A stretch of DNA of 64,000 nt from the NCBI GenBank assembly GCA_038373885.1, contig JAWZYV010013285.1, positions 310,001 through 374,000 on the forward strand, read 5' to 3'. Below are positions 1 through 11,765 of the stretch, in pieces. The translations under genes and the position numbers were made by a program. The notes under the pieces are model-generated. The model was given only the letters and a program-made list of their open reading frames with translations. It was not told the origin of the DNA and ran no database searches. Position 1 is the first letter of the stretch. Each line of letters opens with the position of its first letter. Source of the DNA: Cheiracanthium punctorium. Taxonomy: Eukaryota; Arthropoda; Arachnida; Araneae; Cheiracanthiidae.

Positions 1-404
1 ATTATATTTTTCCTCCTAAATTTGTTTATTATTATTATTATTTTTAAAGACTTGTAGAAAAATTTATTCAACATTTTAAAGGTGCATCTAAACCTCAATA
101 TTTAAATATTTAATAGAAATAGAACGTTTTATCCTTTTTGATTTAATATGTCAAACTCAAAATGAAATATTCAAAATTACTTAATTTAAAAACTATTAAT
201 AATCAGTTAAAAGTTATAATTAGTTCAATATTCTGACACAGATATCCCAAAACATACTTCATAATAGTAATGTCTTGGAACAATTTACTATTAACCAAAG
301 TCCCTAAATTTTGTTCTTTGACTAGAGTGGGAACCCTGAACAAGATGAATAATAAGGAAAAAGAATGGAATATTACAGAATGTCAAATAATGAAATGAAG
401 ATAG
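1..404. other. AT-rich intronic sequence, no gene seen
   Basis: No coding potential or recognisable repeat seen. If the downstream exons belong to one MTPAP copy, this stretch lies in the intron before its fifth exon. Confidence 0.4.
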
Positions 405-1185
405 TAGGGCTCGAAATAAGATTTGGAAGCTCACAGCATACGGGGAGCTTTTATAAGCTGGTAGCGAAAACTTAAATTCAGCTCACGGCAAAATCTTAAA
501 TTTCAGCAAAAACTGTAAACTTCAGTTGCAATATATTTTTTTTTCCTGAATTTTAAATTAATTGAATTTGAAAAGTGTAGTGAGAAAAAGAAAGAAAAAA
601 TGCTTCGCTTACTTTGTAAGCTTTCTGTAATTTCATATGAAACATTAAAATATACATCTGAGATAAAAAGAAATGATTAAATAATATATTGTAGATACTT
701 TTAATTTCATTATTATCAAGTTAACAAAGACATCAATCATTACACAAGCAAAAATTGCCGTTGCCTCACGGACTACATAGCTAAAAAGAAGGCGTTCAAT
801 CAAGATCACACATATGAAACCATTTTTGAACTGTTCGATCAGTCTTAAAATCTGAAAGCAAAGAACCTCCGCCCACATCCTCATTAAGGCTTCTTTTAAG
901 GAGAGATGTACCATATGTCTTCAGTTTCTTTCTGCAACTTTGGCATTACATGGGCAAAAGAGTCAATTCGCTTGCCTTCATGTTCTTTAAAGCTTCACCC
1001 AAAATCTTCTTTTACAAGTTTTTTAAAATCTTTTTTTCTTAAAAATTGGTAATTCAAATTGGAGAAATAATGAAACATTTGATTTCGAATGCTCATGGCA
1101 AAGATTGCTGTGAAAACTTTTGATTGTCATGGCGATTTAAGCTAAGCTCATGTCATTTGCCATGGTTACCATGAATTGAGCCCTG
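405..1185. mobile_element. hAT-like DNA transposon remnant
   Basis: The left end reads TAGGGCTCGAAAT and the reverse complement of the right end reads CAGGGCTCAATTC, a pair of imperfect terminal inverted repeats of the hAT type. The flanking 8-mers GAAGATAG (397-404) and GAGGATAA (1186-1193) agree at six of eight positions, as expected for an aged 8-bp target duplication. The interior has a 270-bp minus-strand open frame (645-914) that I cannot assign to a family, so transposase content is unproven. It lies in MTPAP intron sequence. Confidence 0.55.
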
Positions 1186-1689
1186 GAGGATAATTTAGTT
1201 AAAATAATTTACTATCAGTAACTGTGGCAGAAAAAATTAACTAAAAACATATGAATAACAGTTAAAAGTCAGATGAACACATGCGAAATTATTGTTTATA
1301 TTTTCACCATTTTCTTTTATAATACCAGTTACATGCGTAAGAGTCAGTGGTGTAACTATACCATTAAGGCCCATGGCAAGTTCATTGGATGAGGCCCTCT
1401 CTCTGTTGGATGCTGCACCCCATTATTACTAAGCATACTAAAATGGGCAATATCTTTTTCTAACAAATATATTTAAATCTTGATACATTTTTAAAAAATT
1501 TGTGTATGTACTTTAGTAGGTAACTTAATTAAAAATTTTACTAAATTTTATAATAGTAAAAGTTAGAATCCTCCTGTGCTCTTGCCTGTGGCATCTTGTT
1601 CTCCTTCCACCCTATTGTTATGTGACTAGCAGTATAGTTGGTATTATGTACTTGTAAGTTGCAATACTCAAAATCAGAGAGAAAATGGT

Positions 1690-1948
1690 ATAGGTATATT
1701 TAAAATAAAAGGACGGACTTGCTTTAAAATATTAAAAGGTTAAAAACACATTAAAATCCGACGGGTAGCAGCTTTCAATGGCAGCCACCACCTTCATCAG
1801 CCCTTGCTTCAGACTGCTCTGCTCTCTTCCTCAAAACTTCGCTCCATCCTGGATCAATTTGCGCATATGTCATGTCATTTACAGAGGCATCTGTAGTTAT
1901 GATCTGCAATGCTTCCATGTTAAGTGTGTAATAGTTATTTTTATAATT
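1690..1948 (-). mobile_element. Penelope-like element 3'-end fragment
   Basis: Read on the minus strand this encodes the tail of the GIY-YIG module of a Penelope-like element (NMEALQIITTDASVNDMTYA), closely matching the copy at 5745-6550. The same sequence recurs in inverted orientation at 2625-2840, so the two pieces form an inverted pair now separated by a hAT MITE. The non-coding tail (AAAATCCGAC, then AACCTTTTAATA on the minus strand) is shared by all three copies. Confidence 0.7.
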
Positions 1949-1956
1949 GACTAGAC

Positions 1957-2408
1957 CAGAGGTTCCCAAACTGTGTGCCACGGCACCCTGGGGTGCCGTG
2001 GAGATAATCACGAAAAGTCTAAGTTTTGGGGGAGCATAATAAAAAAAAAATCCTCTGAACCGATATTTCACAAAAAAGTTTGCCAATCCGATGATCAAGT
2101 AGGCGAAACAAAAATATTTTAGTCAAGTTCGAGAGAGTTTGGTGTCAAGTTACCTCTATTTTACAGGAACTCCCTGAAATATGGGGGGGGGCAAAATTCT
2201 ATATCCCTTTTCCAAATAGTGTAGTAGTAAGCCCAATAAACATAAAAGAAACAATGAAAAATGTATCCAAACTGCTTCATTCTAACCTTCATATTCATAT
2301 TGCTTTAAAGGTAACCTGCCCCGAAACGTTTTCAGCCTGAGAAGGGTGCCCCAAAATGATTTTTAGCCTGACAAGGTTGCCCCGGGGAAAAAAGTTTGGG
2401 AACCCCTA
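1957..2408. mobile_element. hAT-type MITE with 8-bp target duplication
   Basis: This is a 452-bp element. The left terminus is CAGAGGTTCCCAAACTGTG and the reverse complement of the right terminus is TAGGGGTTCCCAAACTTTT. It is flanked by a perfect 8-bp duplication GACTAGAC at 1949-1956 and 2409-2416. The CAGnGGTTCCCAAACT terminus with an 8-bp duplication is typical of hAT elements. No transposase is visible, so it is non-autonomous. It inserted into an inverted pair of Penelope-like fragments and is therefore younger than that arrangement. Confidence 0.85.
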
Positions 2409-2840
2409 GACTAGACAGAAAAAAGGAACACCACAACAATATGAAATTCAATTAACCCAGCACTGCACTTTCTAAAATAGCCGAAGAACACCCCATATAG
2501 AAATCAGACAGAAAAAAGGAACACCACAACGATATTAAATTCAATAAACCCAGCACTGCACTTTCTAAAATAGCCCAAGAACACCCCATAGAAATCAACT
2601 TTAATGATAGCCAAAAACTCACCAATTATAAAAATAACTATTACGCACTTAACATGGAACCATTGCAGATCATAACTACAGATGGTGCTGTAAACGACAT
2701 GACACATGCGCAAATCGATCCGGGATGGAGCGAAGTTTTGAGGAAGAGCAGGGCAGTCTGAAGCGAGGGCTGATGAAGGTGGTGGCCACCACTGAAAGCT
2801 GCTACCCATCGGATTTTAATGTGTTTTTAACCTTTTAATA
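2409..2840 (+). mobile_element. Penelope-like element fragment with 93-bp internal duplication
   Basis: The plus strand encodes DRKKEHHND, KFNKPSTALSKIAQEHP and MEPLQIITTDGAVNDMTHA, the end of a Penelope-like GIY-YIG module, with frame breaks. A 93-bp segment is duplicated in tandem (2413-2505 and 2506-about 2597). The last 200 bp are the inverted counterpart of 1690-1948. It is a fossil. Confidence 0.7.
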
Positions 2841-4693
2841 GTACATGTATAATTTTTAAAAATTGGGTGAGAAGAAAGCATAAGATTCGAAAGCAGAAAA
2901 AAAAAATCAGCTTCCAGAAATTTAAATGAAACATAGATTAAGAAGTGCAGAAATACTTTTCTGAAGAATATTGAAATCTACAGTCAGAATTTTATGGGGA
3001 AATACACTATAAGATTTGGAAGTTTCTCGTAGTGTCTGGATGAAAATTTGAAAGATATTTCAATCTGAATTGCATAGCATTTTGTCAAATTGATGAGGAA
3101 TATAGCAGACAAATGAAGACATCATGAAATAAATGAAATTTTTAAGATGAAACATAAAATGTTAGCAGGTTTTGAAACTAAATTGCTTCTGCAGTTAGAA
3201 TATTTTGAGAACACCAAAAGTACATCATAAGGCTAAAAAAAACAAAGTTTTGTTTGTAGTGATGATTAAATATATCCAAAGGATATAAAAGAAGATTTAA
3301 AGTAAACAGAACTGAGAAATCATTGGAGTACTTGAATATTAGTATGTACAAAAAATAAAGTGTTATAATCCTCTTTGTGAGTAAACTAAATACAAATGTC
3401 ATTGGAATTCTAATGAAAAACAATTTTAATTTTTAAACAAACAACAATGAAGCTATCATCTGTGAACAGTTTAAAAAAGCAAACTCAAACCAAGTCTATA
3501 GTTGTAGAGGTGTCCTAACCACCATACAATCTGGGACCAGGGGCGGCCCGACACGGTAAGCATCGCATCGGGGTGCCATTTCGAACTCAGGCATTAAGAA
3601 AAGCTTGTTCAGTAGCATTAAAAAAAGCATCTTTTCTTTGAACATTAATCCATAAAGTTGCAAAAGGGGAAGGGGACTTACATAAAAGCACACAAAATGT
3701 TCAATAAGAGGATACAAGTCTGTCTGCTCATAGGCGTATATTGGCATGTAACATGGGGGCAAAATGTTTCCTACCATAGAAAATATTTTCAGATTTGTGA
3801 TATCTGAATTTTCTTGATTTCCCCCCCCCCCCGAAAAAAAAAGAAAGAAAATTTAGGTATTACCTATTTTAGATAAAAGAATAGCTCTTAATAAGTTATG
3901 CCTATGTGTCTGCTGCAACCACTGAAGAATGGATGTTTTCTTCAAGCATTGTTGTTGTGAATCTCATGAGATGGAGTCAAGAAGAATCTGTCAGGCAGTT
4001 CCTGTCCTTGATCTAAGCAAGTCAACAAATGAATTTACAGGTGTAAAAAAGAAGGGGGGGGGGGTCGTGAAATGGAATGCAAGTAGACACACACTAGTTT
4101 TCATGGAAACTGAGAAAAATCAAACTCATTTGTAAATGAACACTATTTGAAACTAATATGGATTTTCAAGCAAATTGCTTTGCCATAAATAAGAAAAATC
4201 TAATTTGATGTTGCAAGATATTTTCCAAAAAGACTTCAGATGGACTGCCATTTGCAAACCCCAGGTATGCACCAATCATAAACTATTTTATAAATATATC
4301 TGTTGTGCTTCACTTCTAAAAATAAATTCACCTAGGCTGTCACTTCATAATCAGTGTGCGAGAGTGCCTATTGATGACTGAAGTTTTGTGTTAATTATAT
4401 TTCATATTTATTTTGACAATCAGGAAACACCTTCAAACTCAAATAATGCATAAAACCTCAATCAGTCTACAATGATAAACTTTTTATAACAATATATTTT
4501 TTAGATCCCTGTAATATCATTATATGCGAACTTCTTTTTATATGAATGAATATTAGTACTAGGTTTAAAATGATTGAAAGATTTTAAAGCTTTTGTATTG
4601 TTTGTTAGAAAGTACCTGTTTCCATTTTTCTGAACTCTGTCGATTTTCTTGTTTTGCATTTTTACTAGTTTATGTTCTTAAACCTGTTTCTAG
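2841..4693. other. Intron sequence without recognised features
   Basis: AT-rich sequence with short G and C homopolymer tracts (for example 3821-3833 and 4055-4065). A CAGGGGCGGCCCGAC motif near 3537 looks like a hAT terminus, but I found no partner. It ends with a polypyrimidine-like stretch and TAG acceptor immediately before the exon at 4694. Confidence 0.4.
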
Positions 4694-4905
4694 GTAAATG
4701 GTGATGGTGAAGCATTTTTCCTGAATAAAACTAATGTAGGGAATAATAAAAATCTTCAGCTAAAGGCACTACTGTATTTAGAAAAATATATTCTTTTATG
4801 TCCTGGAATGAAAAGAAAGGATTTAATTGGACGTGCAAGAGTACCGATTTTGAAAATGAGTAATACAATTCTGGAACTGGATTTTGATTTGTCAGTTAAC
4901 AATAT
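4694..4905 (+). CDS. MTPAP: MTPAP exon 5 (third catalytic Asp)
   Basis: The acceptor is TTTCTAG and the donor GTAAGT. The 212 bp start in phase 0 and end in phase 2. The exon encodes VNGDGEAFFLNK through LELDFDLSVNNM. The FDLSVNN segment aligns with the family's third metal-binding aspartate strand. The phase-0 start fits the phase-0 end of the exon at 61702-61908. Confidence 0.88.
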
Positions 4906-7900
4906 GTAAGTATCATTCCCCCCCCCCCTTTTCAGTGGTGTCTTGTCACCTATTTCAATGTATGTGTCTGCGTGTGTGTGGGAGGGGATCATAAAAAGGA
5001 AATAGTGTCAGTTAAAATGGCCAAAACACATATGTATATAGAACAGCCTATTTCCCATGCACATAGTATTTTTAAACTAGCAGGCTCCTCTCATTAGTAA
5101 AGTTCACAGTAAATTTATTTTCAAAAGTTAATTTGTTTTTTAACATTCTGTTTGGAAATTAAAAACTCAAAACAAATGTTTGCAAAATGTCAATAAACAC
5201 TAAAAAGAAAATTACATTGATGTAGCATCATTGTCATACAAATTATATCTGTAGGACAATTAAGCAAAATGAAAAGTTATTTATGAAATTCATTTAATTA
5301 AGACAATAAAAGATACAATTTTAACAAATGAAATTAGTGATACAAAATAGTAATAAATAAACTGAGTAATCAATTTTAACCAAATGAGTTTTTTTTTTTT
5401 TTTTCAATTCTAAAAGATCTCGGGGGGGGGGGGGGGGCACAGTGGTGTAATGGTTGGCACATTGCTTTGCCATGCAGCAGGACTGAGTATTGATACTCTC
5501 GCTGGACAATGTTGACTCAGTCTTTAATCCTTGAGTGGGGATATAAAATGAGGGCCTGTCTTGCCCTGGGAACTAAACAGTGGGAGCTCTGCATCAGACT
5601 GAGCATCTGGCTAGAGCATATCCTTCCACACACCAAAGCCCGTGGTGGTGAAGCTGCGAAAAAGCAGCTCAAGCCTTGGCCCCCAAGAAGCTTGGTAAAA
5701 TGTAGTGGCATATACTCAAGGGAATCTAGGTAATTTAATTTAAAAGTAAAGGACAGACAGTATTAAAATATTTAAAAGGTTAAAAACTCATTAAAATCCG
5801 TCAGTAGCACTTTCAGTGGCAGCCACCACCTTCCTCAGCTTTTAGCTTCAAAATGCCCTGCTCTCTTCCTCAGAATATCGTTCCATCCCGGATCTATTTG
5901 TGCATGCGTCATGTCATTTACAGTGCCATCTGTGGTTATAATCTGCAATGCTTCCATGTTGAGGGCATAATAGTTATTTTTGTGATTTATTATTAATTTC
6001 ATAAATAACTTTTCATTTTGCTTAATTGGCAAGTTTTTGGCTATTATTAAAGTTGATTTCTATGCGGCATTCTTGGGCTATTTTAGAAAGGGCGGTAATG
6101 GGTTTATTGAATTTAATATCATTGTGGTGTTCCTTTTTTCTGTCTTTAAATTTTCTTTTAGTCATACCTATGTAGCAGCCTGATTTATTTGAATTATTGT
6201 CTGTAAAGTTTATTTTATAAATGCCGGCGGTTTCATTAGGGTCAATAGGGTCTTTATCACTGCGAATGCGTTTGAAAATAGTTTGGTTAGGTTTTATTGG
6301 TATTTTAATGTTTTTCTTAGCGGCTTCATTTGTTACTTTTAGTAAGGAATGGCCTTGGTAAATTTCTGTCTCGGGTTTTGATGGTTGTTAATTTGTTCCA
6401 GTTTTTTTATTCTCTTTTTAAAAAGGTTTTGGGATTTTGGGTAACCTGCATTTTAACATTAGGTTTTAATAAATTGTAGTTCATTATTGAGGAGGTTTTC
6501 GTCTGAACATACTGTAATGGCGCAATTGACATACGAGCGGATGGAATCTAGGTAATCGTAGATGGACTAACTTTTTTAAAAATCATTTTTAAATTGTTTT
6601 GGAAACATTATTTAGCATAAACATATAGTGTATACAGTCAAATCCCTCTAATCCGCTAGAGTTTTGCCCAAAGGTTATGTGAATTATAGGATTTTGCATA
6701 TTATTATAGGTATTTCTTGTTAACATCCAAATAATGAATACTTCGCTGAAAAACATGGTCAGCAGTGCACTATGCATATAATGACACAAATAAAACATAG
6801 TTATTAAAGTTATTTTGTAATAAAATTGGGAAAAAAAAAATTCTGAACTTTAAAAAGGCTTCTTTTTTTTAGAGTTACTACACTTGCAAATTTAAAATTG
6901 CCTTGCCATTTTGATCTAACAGCTTATTGAGCAATCTTTCGTGTGCTTGGAGAGACAAGTTTATTTCTGTCCATTATAGAAATTTTTCTAGGAAGATTCA
7001 AAATCATATCTGAATATGAAAGAATCCCATGTCTTGCCATGTATCAATATTGTATGATGCTAAAAGTTCAAATAGTTATTTTAATTATGATTCTAAATTA
7101 GCGGATAGTATTTCAGAGTTCTTATTCTAGTCATTTCACTTTCAACATACCAAAAACTTCCAACAGTGTTTCACTCCATGGAGAAAAATTGCAACATAAA
7201 ATTATTTGTTTACACCTGAAATGTATGGTGGATTATAGAAATTTGCAGATTATAGAGTTGTGGATTAAAGGCAGTGTACTGTATATATTATGTACTAAAA
7301 TCTATTAATTATATATACTTCAAACACTTTTTTGTTCAAAGCACATTTCAACTAAATGCACTTTTATAATGGCTGATTTCTCTGAAAATAATACCAATGA
7401 ATTCCAATGTAATTTGATCCTTGTCACCAATGGCTTCAGAAGCTAGCTGCTAACGCTCTTTGAGTCATCTCAAAGCTGTTTGATGGACTCAACAGTGTGT
7501 TTTGTTCAATAAGACGGCACTTCAATAAGATTGAAGGTCTACTGCGCACACATGGCATCTTGCTCCTTCAACATTAAGGAGAAGTTCTGCTTTTGTAGAT
7601 TACCTCCTATTACTGGAAAAGTGTTCCGCTGTTGAAAATGTGAAATAAGATCCCTTGTGATTCCGAAATTTCCAGTATTTAACAATGCTAAAATGTCAAA
7701 GAATTCTATTTATTAAGTTAAATGAGGGTTTATTTGTAATTTTATAATTATGGATTAATTAAAATTAAACTTTAGTGTGTTTTGTGATTATATATATTGT
7801 TTCTTTTGCTCTTTACTGGATAGTTTATTAAATATCTGCAGTTTGAAAAATTAAGTAAAATCATACTCTTAAAAGATTTCTATAAGTGTAAAGAGCTCTA

Positions 7901-10207
7901 CAAAAATGTAAAATGCTCCTACAAATTACTAGAGATGCTCCTCACATAGTTTCTCCTAGGTTTGCAACCCTGAAATGTGTATATAAATGCGTGGAGACAG
8001 AGAGAGGCGAGAGTAGCAAAAAAACTAAAAACTGTGAGAGATTTCCCTATGATTGAGATCACGCTAGGCCACTGGTAAAATGTTTCTTTTGGTTCAACAG
8101 TTGTCTTTCTTGTGTTGAATTTTACTAACTTGATTGGAATTAACCACACAATATACAGCTACCCTTAAAAAAACTGGTTGATACTGATTAAATACTGAAT
8201 AAAGATGAATTCCTGCTCTCTCTAAAGATTGCCCCCGAGATATATCAATAGTCATGGCATATGCTGGAATTATGGAGAATTGGTGACAATGCTTTCACTT
8301 AGAAGTCAAGTTTCAGTAAACTTTCTTATTTGTAGAACCTACAGGTAGTTGTCATGCTAAATTGCATGCTTTTACTTAACTGCTAACCAACAAAATTTAG
8401 TTACAGGCAAAAAAAAAAATGATGAAGTTGAGCCGTACTATTCAATGTTTGAATTCTTCTGAATTTAAAAAAAAAAAAGAGCAATAAATTTGATTAGGAA
8501 ATGACTAAGAGTATGAAATGAAATTTTGTTGCATAGAGGATGATTACTGAATCTAAATTTTGACATTGAATAAAACTTCATATTTTAAAAAGCATATTTT
8601 CTAAAAAAGTTTGTTGTATTTATATCAGTAAAATTTATTTACACTCTTTAATACATTTTATGACCCCAGTGTAATTTTTCATAACCCGTAGATTGAAAAA
8701 TGTATGTACTATTGTTTTAGAAAAGAATAATGATGATACATTGTAGATACTGTGTGTTTTGTAAAAATCTGCTTCAAAATAAAGTATTTCATGTAACTGA
8801 ATATATTGCTTTTACTGTGTTTTGTTAGGAATACATGAGCATTATCTTCTCATTTTCAGGTCAGCTGTTTTTATGTCGGATATATTGTATTTTTGTGGAG
8901 AAGTTGATCCCCGTGTTCGACCACTGATGCATATTGTTAAAAAATGGGCTAAAGATGCTAGCATTACTCAAGATTATCCTGGTTCTCAGATTTCAAATTT
9001 TGGATTAGTAAATTTAGTATTGTTTTTTCTACAAACCTTAAAACCTCATCCCATTCTACCTCCCTTAAGTGAAGCTTTTGTTATCACAGGTTTGTGTACT
9101 CATGTTCTTTTTTTATGCTCATCATCATATATTTCAGTCATAATATAAGATTAATCCTTTGATGCATGATGGAGTATGCATTCTCCTACCAAATTCCAGC
9201 ATATTCACTGTTAGTCTCAAACATCTTACTTCCATTTCTTGATTACTATATTGAATTCCATTCATCGAGGGTGATCAAGATAATATTAAATTCCATTCAT
9301 CTTGTAAGAAATTTTGCTTTTATCTGTTTTATTTACACCCTGTAACTGTTCTGTTGTTCTTTGGTTTGCAGGTTCAGATAATTCCTATGACTATCAATTG
9401 CAGTACTTGGAACCTATTGAGAAATGGAAAACTTTTGCTTCTCAAAATGAAGAATCTTTAGGTATTTTAAAATTTTATTATTTATTTTTCTGTATTACCA
9501 TATAGCCAGGTATTTACAACCCTGAAATTCAGCATCAAGATAATTAGAAAAATCCTATATTTAGGCCTCGATTTTAGTGTGAGTCAGGTCTTTTACAGGA
9601 AACGATCAGTCAAAAAACATTGCATTATATTCGGGCTAATACGGTAATTGTTAAACTTTAGAGTTGATTCGATTAAGTATTTGCAATTGCCATACTTTAT
9701 TGATTTGGCCTGTGTTTTTTAATATTTTTTTCTTAAAAAGTAGTTCTTAAAAGTAAATCTGAATTATAATTTTTCCCTCTAGCTGTTCTTCTGAAAGATT
9801 TTTTATTGTTTGTGGCTACATATGATTTTCAAGGAAGCATTATATCATTAATGGGTGGAAAAAGCAGACCACGGGACATTGAAACTCACTATGAAGAACC
9901 TTCACACTCGAATGATAACTCGGGACCATTGTGGATACAATACCTTATGGAAGAAGGAATGAATGTTACTAAAAACATTTCAAACTCTGAATATGACAGT
10001 TTACATAAAAAAGCAAGTACTTCAGCAAACATTCTAGGAGAGAATTTAGCTCAAAGTGTTAATACTCTGGAAGATTTTTCTGCCATGTTGGGTATACCAT
10101 CAGCTAACAGAATTGACTCAAATCCTAAAAGATTTGATTTAAATTCAATGTCCTCTAAAAAGGGAAATGTACAAAACAGAAATAAGAATATCATTCATAA
10201 CCATTAA
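4694..10207 (+). CDS. MTPAP: Mitochondrial poly(A) polymerase, 3' half (exons 5-8)
   Basis: MTPAP is a non-canonical nucleotidyltransferase that adds poly(A) tails to mitochondrial mRNAs in the matrix. Four exons (4694-4905, 8860-9089, 9372-9461, 9783-10207) have GT-AG boundaries and matching phases (2, 1, 1), ending in TAA at 10205-10207. They encode the third catalytic aspartate region (ELDFDLSVNN), the PAP-associated helical domain (LYFCGEVDPRVRPLMHIVKK, then QISNFGLVNLVLFFLQ) and a long polar C-terminal tail. These match known MTPAP proteins collinearly. The part with the first two catalytic aspartates is absent upstream within the window and lies instead at 55.5-61.9 kb. Whether this half belongs to a separate upstream copy or to the same gene cannot be decided here. 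Confidence 0.9.
5433..5725 (+). mobile_element. tRNA-derived SINE-like repeat
   Basis: After a poly-G tract the sequence shows a tRNA-like internal promoter: an A-box-like GTGGTGTAATGG, then a degenerate B-box-like GAGTATTGATACTC about 50 bp later, followed by an unrelated body. This is SINE architecture. No clear target duplication or 3' tail was found, so the limits are approximate. It lies in the intron after exon 5. Confidence 0.5.
5745..6550 (-). mobile_element. Penelope-like element 3' fragment, GIY-YIG domain
   Basis: Minus-strand translation gives KIPIKPNQTIFKRIRSDKD, AGIYKINF, GCYIGMTKRKFKDRKKEHHN and MEALQIITTDGTVNDMTHA. GIY and YIG sit at the normal spacing with the downstream KxRxxEH segment, so this is the endonuclease half of a Penelope-like retroelement. 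Stops interrupt the region upstream of GIY. The reverse transcriptase part is missing. It is the longest Penelope-like piece inside the 3' half of MTPAP. Confidence 0.8.
6635..7281. mobile_element. pogo/Tigger-like MITE, TA target site
   Basis: This is a 647-bp element flanked by TA on both sides (6633-6634 and 7282-7283). The left end CAGTCAAATCCCTCTAATCCGC and the reversed right end CAGTACACTGCCTTTAATCCAC are diverged inverted termini containing the AATCCRC motif common to Tigger/pogo ends. No transposase frame is visible. Confidence 0.65.
7282..8859. other. Intron sequence without recognised features
   Basis: AT-rich sequence with poly-A runs near 8410 and 8468. No repeat termini or coding segments recognised. 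It ends at the CATTTTCAG acceptor of the next exon. Confidence 0.4.
8860..9089 (+). CDS. MTPAP: MTPAP exon 6 (PAP-associated domain)
   Basis: The acceptor is TTTTCAG and the donor ACAG/GTTTGT; 230 bp. Completing the split codon gives MSAVFMSDILYFCGEVDPR and continues through the helical core with LVNLVLFFLQTLKPHPILPP, matching the family's conserved region before the variable linker. There are no stops in the used frame. Confidence 0.9.
9372..9461 (+). CDS. MTPAP: MTPAP exon 7
   Basis: A short 90-bp exon with acceptor TTTGCAG and donor TTAG/GTATTT, phase 1 at both ends. It encodes GSDNSYDYQLQYLEPIEKWK and FASQNEESL, the less conserved linker of the family. Support comes mainly from phase compatibility and collinearity. 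Confidence 0.8.
   Translation, partial: VQIIPMTINCSTWNLLRNGKLLLLKMKNL
9499..9645. mobile_element. Small MITE in intron 7
   Basis: The ends ACCATATAGCCAGGTATTTA and, reversed, ACCGTATTAGCCCGAATATA form imperfect inverted termini of an element of about 147 bp. No clear target duplication was resolved, so the superfamily is not assigned. Confidence 0.45.
9783..10207 (+). CDS. MTPAP: MTPAP terminal exon 8
   Basis: The acceptor is CCTCTAG; the 425 bp continue from phase 1 to TAA at 10205. It encodes AVLLKDFLLFVATYDFQGS, PLWIQYLMEEGMNVTKNISN and an Asn/Lys/Ser-rich tail ending KNIIHNH. The LYIQNPFE-like and NISKNVS-like segments of the family are recognisable. The tail is diverged, as usual for this protein. 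Confidence 0.9.
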
Positions 10208-10216
10208 AAATTTGTA

Positions 10217-10222
10217 AATAAA
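10217..10222 (+). terminator. MTPAP: Polyadenylation signal of MTPAP
   Basis: A canonical AATAAA lies ten bases after the stop codon. A T-rich stretch follows at 10225-10255, consistent with a very short 3' UTR. The cleavage site cannot be placed from sequence alone. Confidence 0.6.
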
Positions 10223-10358
10223 TGCTTTTATTTATATGTGTTTTGTTTTATTTTCATAATACTACTTCTAAAGATGAAAAAGCACTGTACTGATGTTTCA
10301 AATTTTGGTTAATTCAATGCTGCATATAAAGTGAGCATTTCAAATATACAGACTAAGC

Positions 10359-11247
10359 CAGCGTTTCTCAACCTGTGGGGTGCATTCCCCCAAGGGGGGC
10401 TCAGAGCTTTAGCAGGGGGGGGGCACGAGAAAAACTAAAGAGCAAGTACAGTCGAGAGCCAAAATCCGCAAACGTCTGAAATCCGCACACCTTCTCTGAT
10501 GTAAATAATGAAATTCAAAGTCATCTGCCAGTGAGGAAATTGTTGAAAAGTGTCTTGAATCCAGATAAATATGATTCTGAATGAAAAATTGAGTAATAAT
10601 AATAATAAAATTTATTGATAAAAGTTTAAAGTTAGGAGACGAATACCTTAAATTTTTAGAACAGCAAAGTTCTGTAACAAAACAAGAATTAATGATAATG
10701 TACAATTTGCAAAAAAATTAAGAAAAGAAAGAAACTGAAAAAATAATATTTTAAAACAAATCACCATAGAATATTTTTTCAAAATTAGAAAAAGGAAATT
10801 CTAAAACCATTTGCTTTGCTAGCCTTCATGTAATTTTTCTTTTTCTCCTATGCTTTTGTATTTAATGGGAAAATATAAGTGAAATACTTTTGACTGTTTT
10901 TATTTCATAGTAAGTGTATTCTACTTTTTTGAAATCAGGAATGTAATGATTTATATTTTATGGCCTAAAATCTGCACAAGCCATGGTCCCAAGCTGTGTG
11001 GATTTCCGGCTATGCATGTTTTTAAAAAATCTTCTTATTTTTACTCAAAAATATATCCATTTTCGCTTAAAATGTTCATTCACACTTTACTGATAACATT
11101 ATTTTGTAGAAAATTCGACTAAATGTTCATTCTTAAAGATTAAAAAACTGAATGTTTACTGAAAAATGTGAGGGGGGTGGGGGGTGCCACCTTAAGTTAG
11201 CCTTTGTTGGGGGGGGGGGTGCGACATTAGAAGGTTGAGAACTGCTG
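10359..11247. mobile_element. hAT-type element with 8-bp target duplication
   Basis: The 889-bp element begins CAGCGTTTCTCAACCTGTGG, and its reversed right end reads CAGCAGTTCTCAACCTTC. A perfect 8-bp duplication GACTAAGC flanks it (10351-10358 and 11248-11255). The CAGnnnTTCTCAACC terminus is typical of hAT elements. Its interior is largely occupied by a Tigger-like insertion (10449-11018). Confidence 0.85.
10449..11018 (+). mobile_element. Tigger/pogo-like remnant nested in the hAT element
   Basis: It starts TA/CAGTCGAGAGCCAAAATCCGC and ends with the related inverted GGATTTCCGGCT. Inside, the plus strand encodes GDEYLKFLEQQSSVTKQE and LMIMYNLQKN, near-identical to the C-terminal part of the transposase remnant at 12145-12393. 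It is a degraded copy of the same family. Confidence 0.6.
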
Positions 11248-11255
11248 GACTAAGC

Positions 11256-11765
11256 TTTTATTTTAAAAATCAAATAGGCATGCCATGAGTTCGGGAAAAC
11301 TCGGGAATATTCGGCAAACTATATTTTGACAGAAAAGTCAGAATTTATAAATTTTGGCTTGAAACATGGAAATTTTTTTTAATGTGACCTAGAAATCAGA
11401 AGTCTAGATGATTCTCCATTTGTATGTGTTAAATGCATACTAAATTATAGAAAAGTATTAGAAATTGCATGGAAACCCTGATAAAGTATGTCAATAACAG
11501 AAATTTATATGCTAATCTAATATACATGTTAATGCTAAATATAGTTTTCTACATATTAGTAATTATATTAACAAGGAATGAACCTTTCACCTTCTCTTTA
11601 CAAAGGAGTTCTATTGTTTACATTGGAAATTTCATTTTTCAAGGCATGATATCTGGGTTATCTGTGATAATCAAAAGTATGGTGCAAGATCCTTTGAACT
11701 GTTTAAATTTTTTTCACTTTCACTAAGCAATAAAACAGTGAAGAAGTTGGATTAACTAACTTATA
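11256..11765. other. Intergenic, nothing recognised
   Basis: AT-rich sequence between two transposons. The 85-codon open frame at 11469-11726 shows no family features. I see no gene here. Confidence 0.35.

Noticed and set aside
3537..3780. hAT element starting CAGGGGCGGCCCGAC
   Set aside because: No matching inverted terminus or target duplication found downstream.
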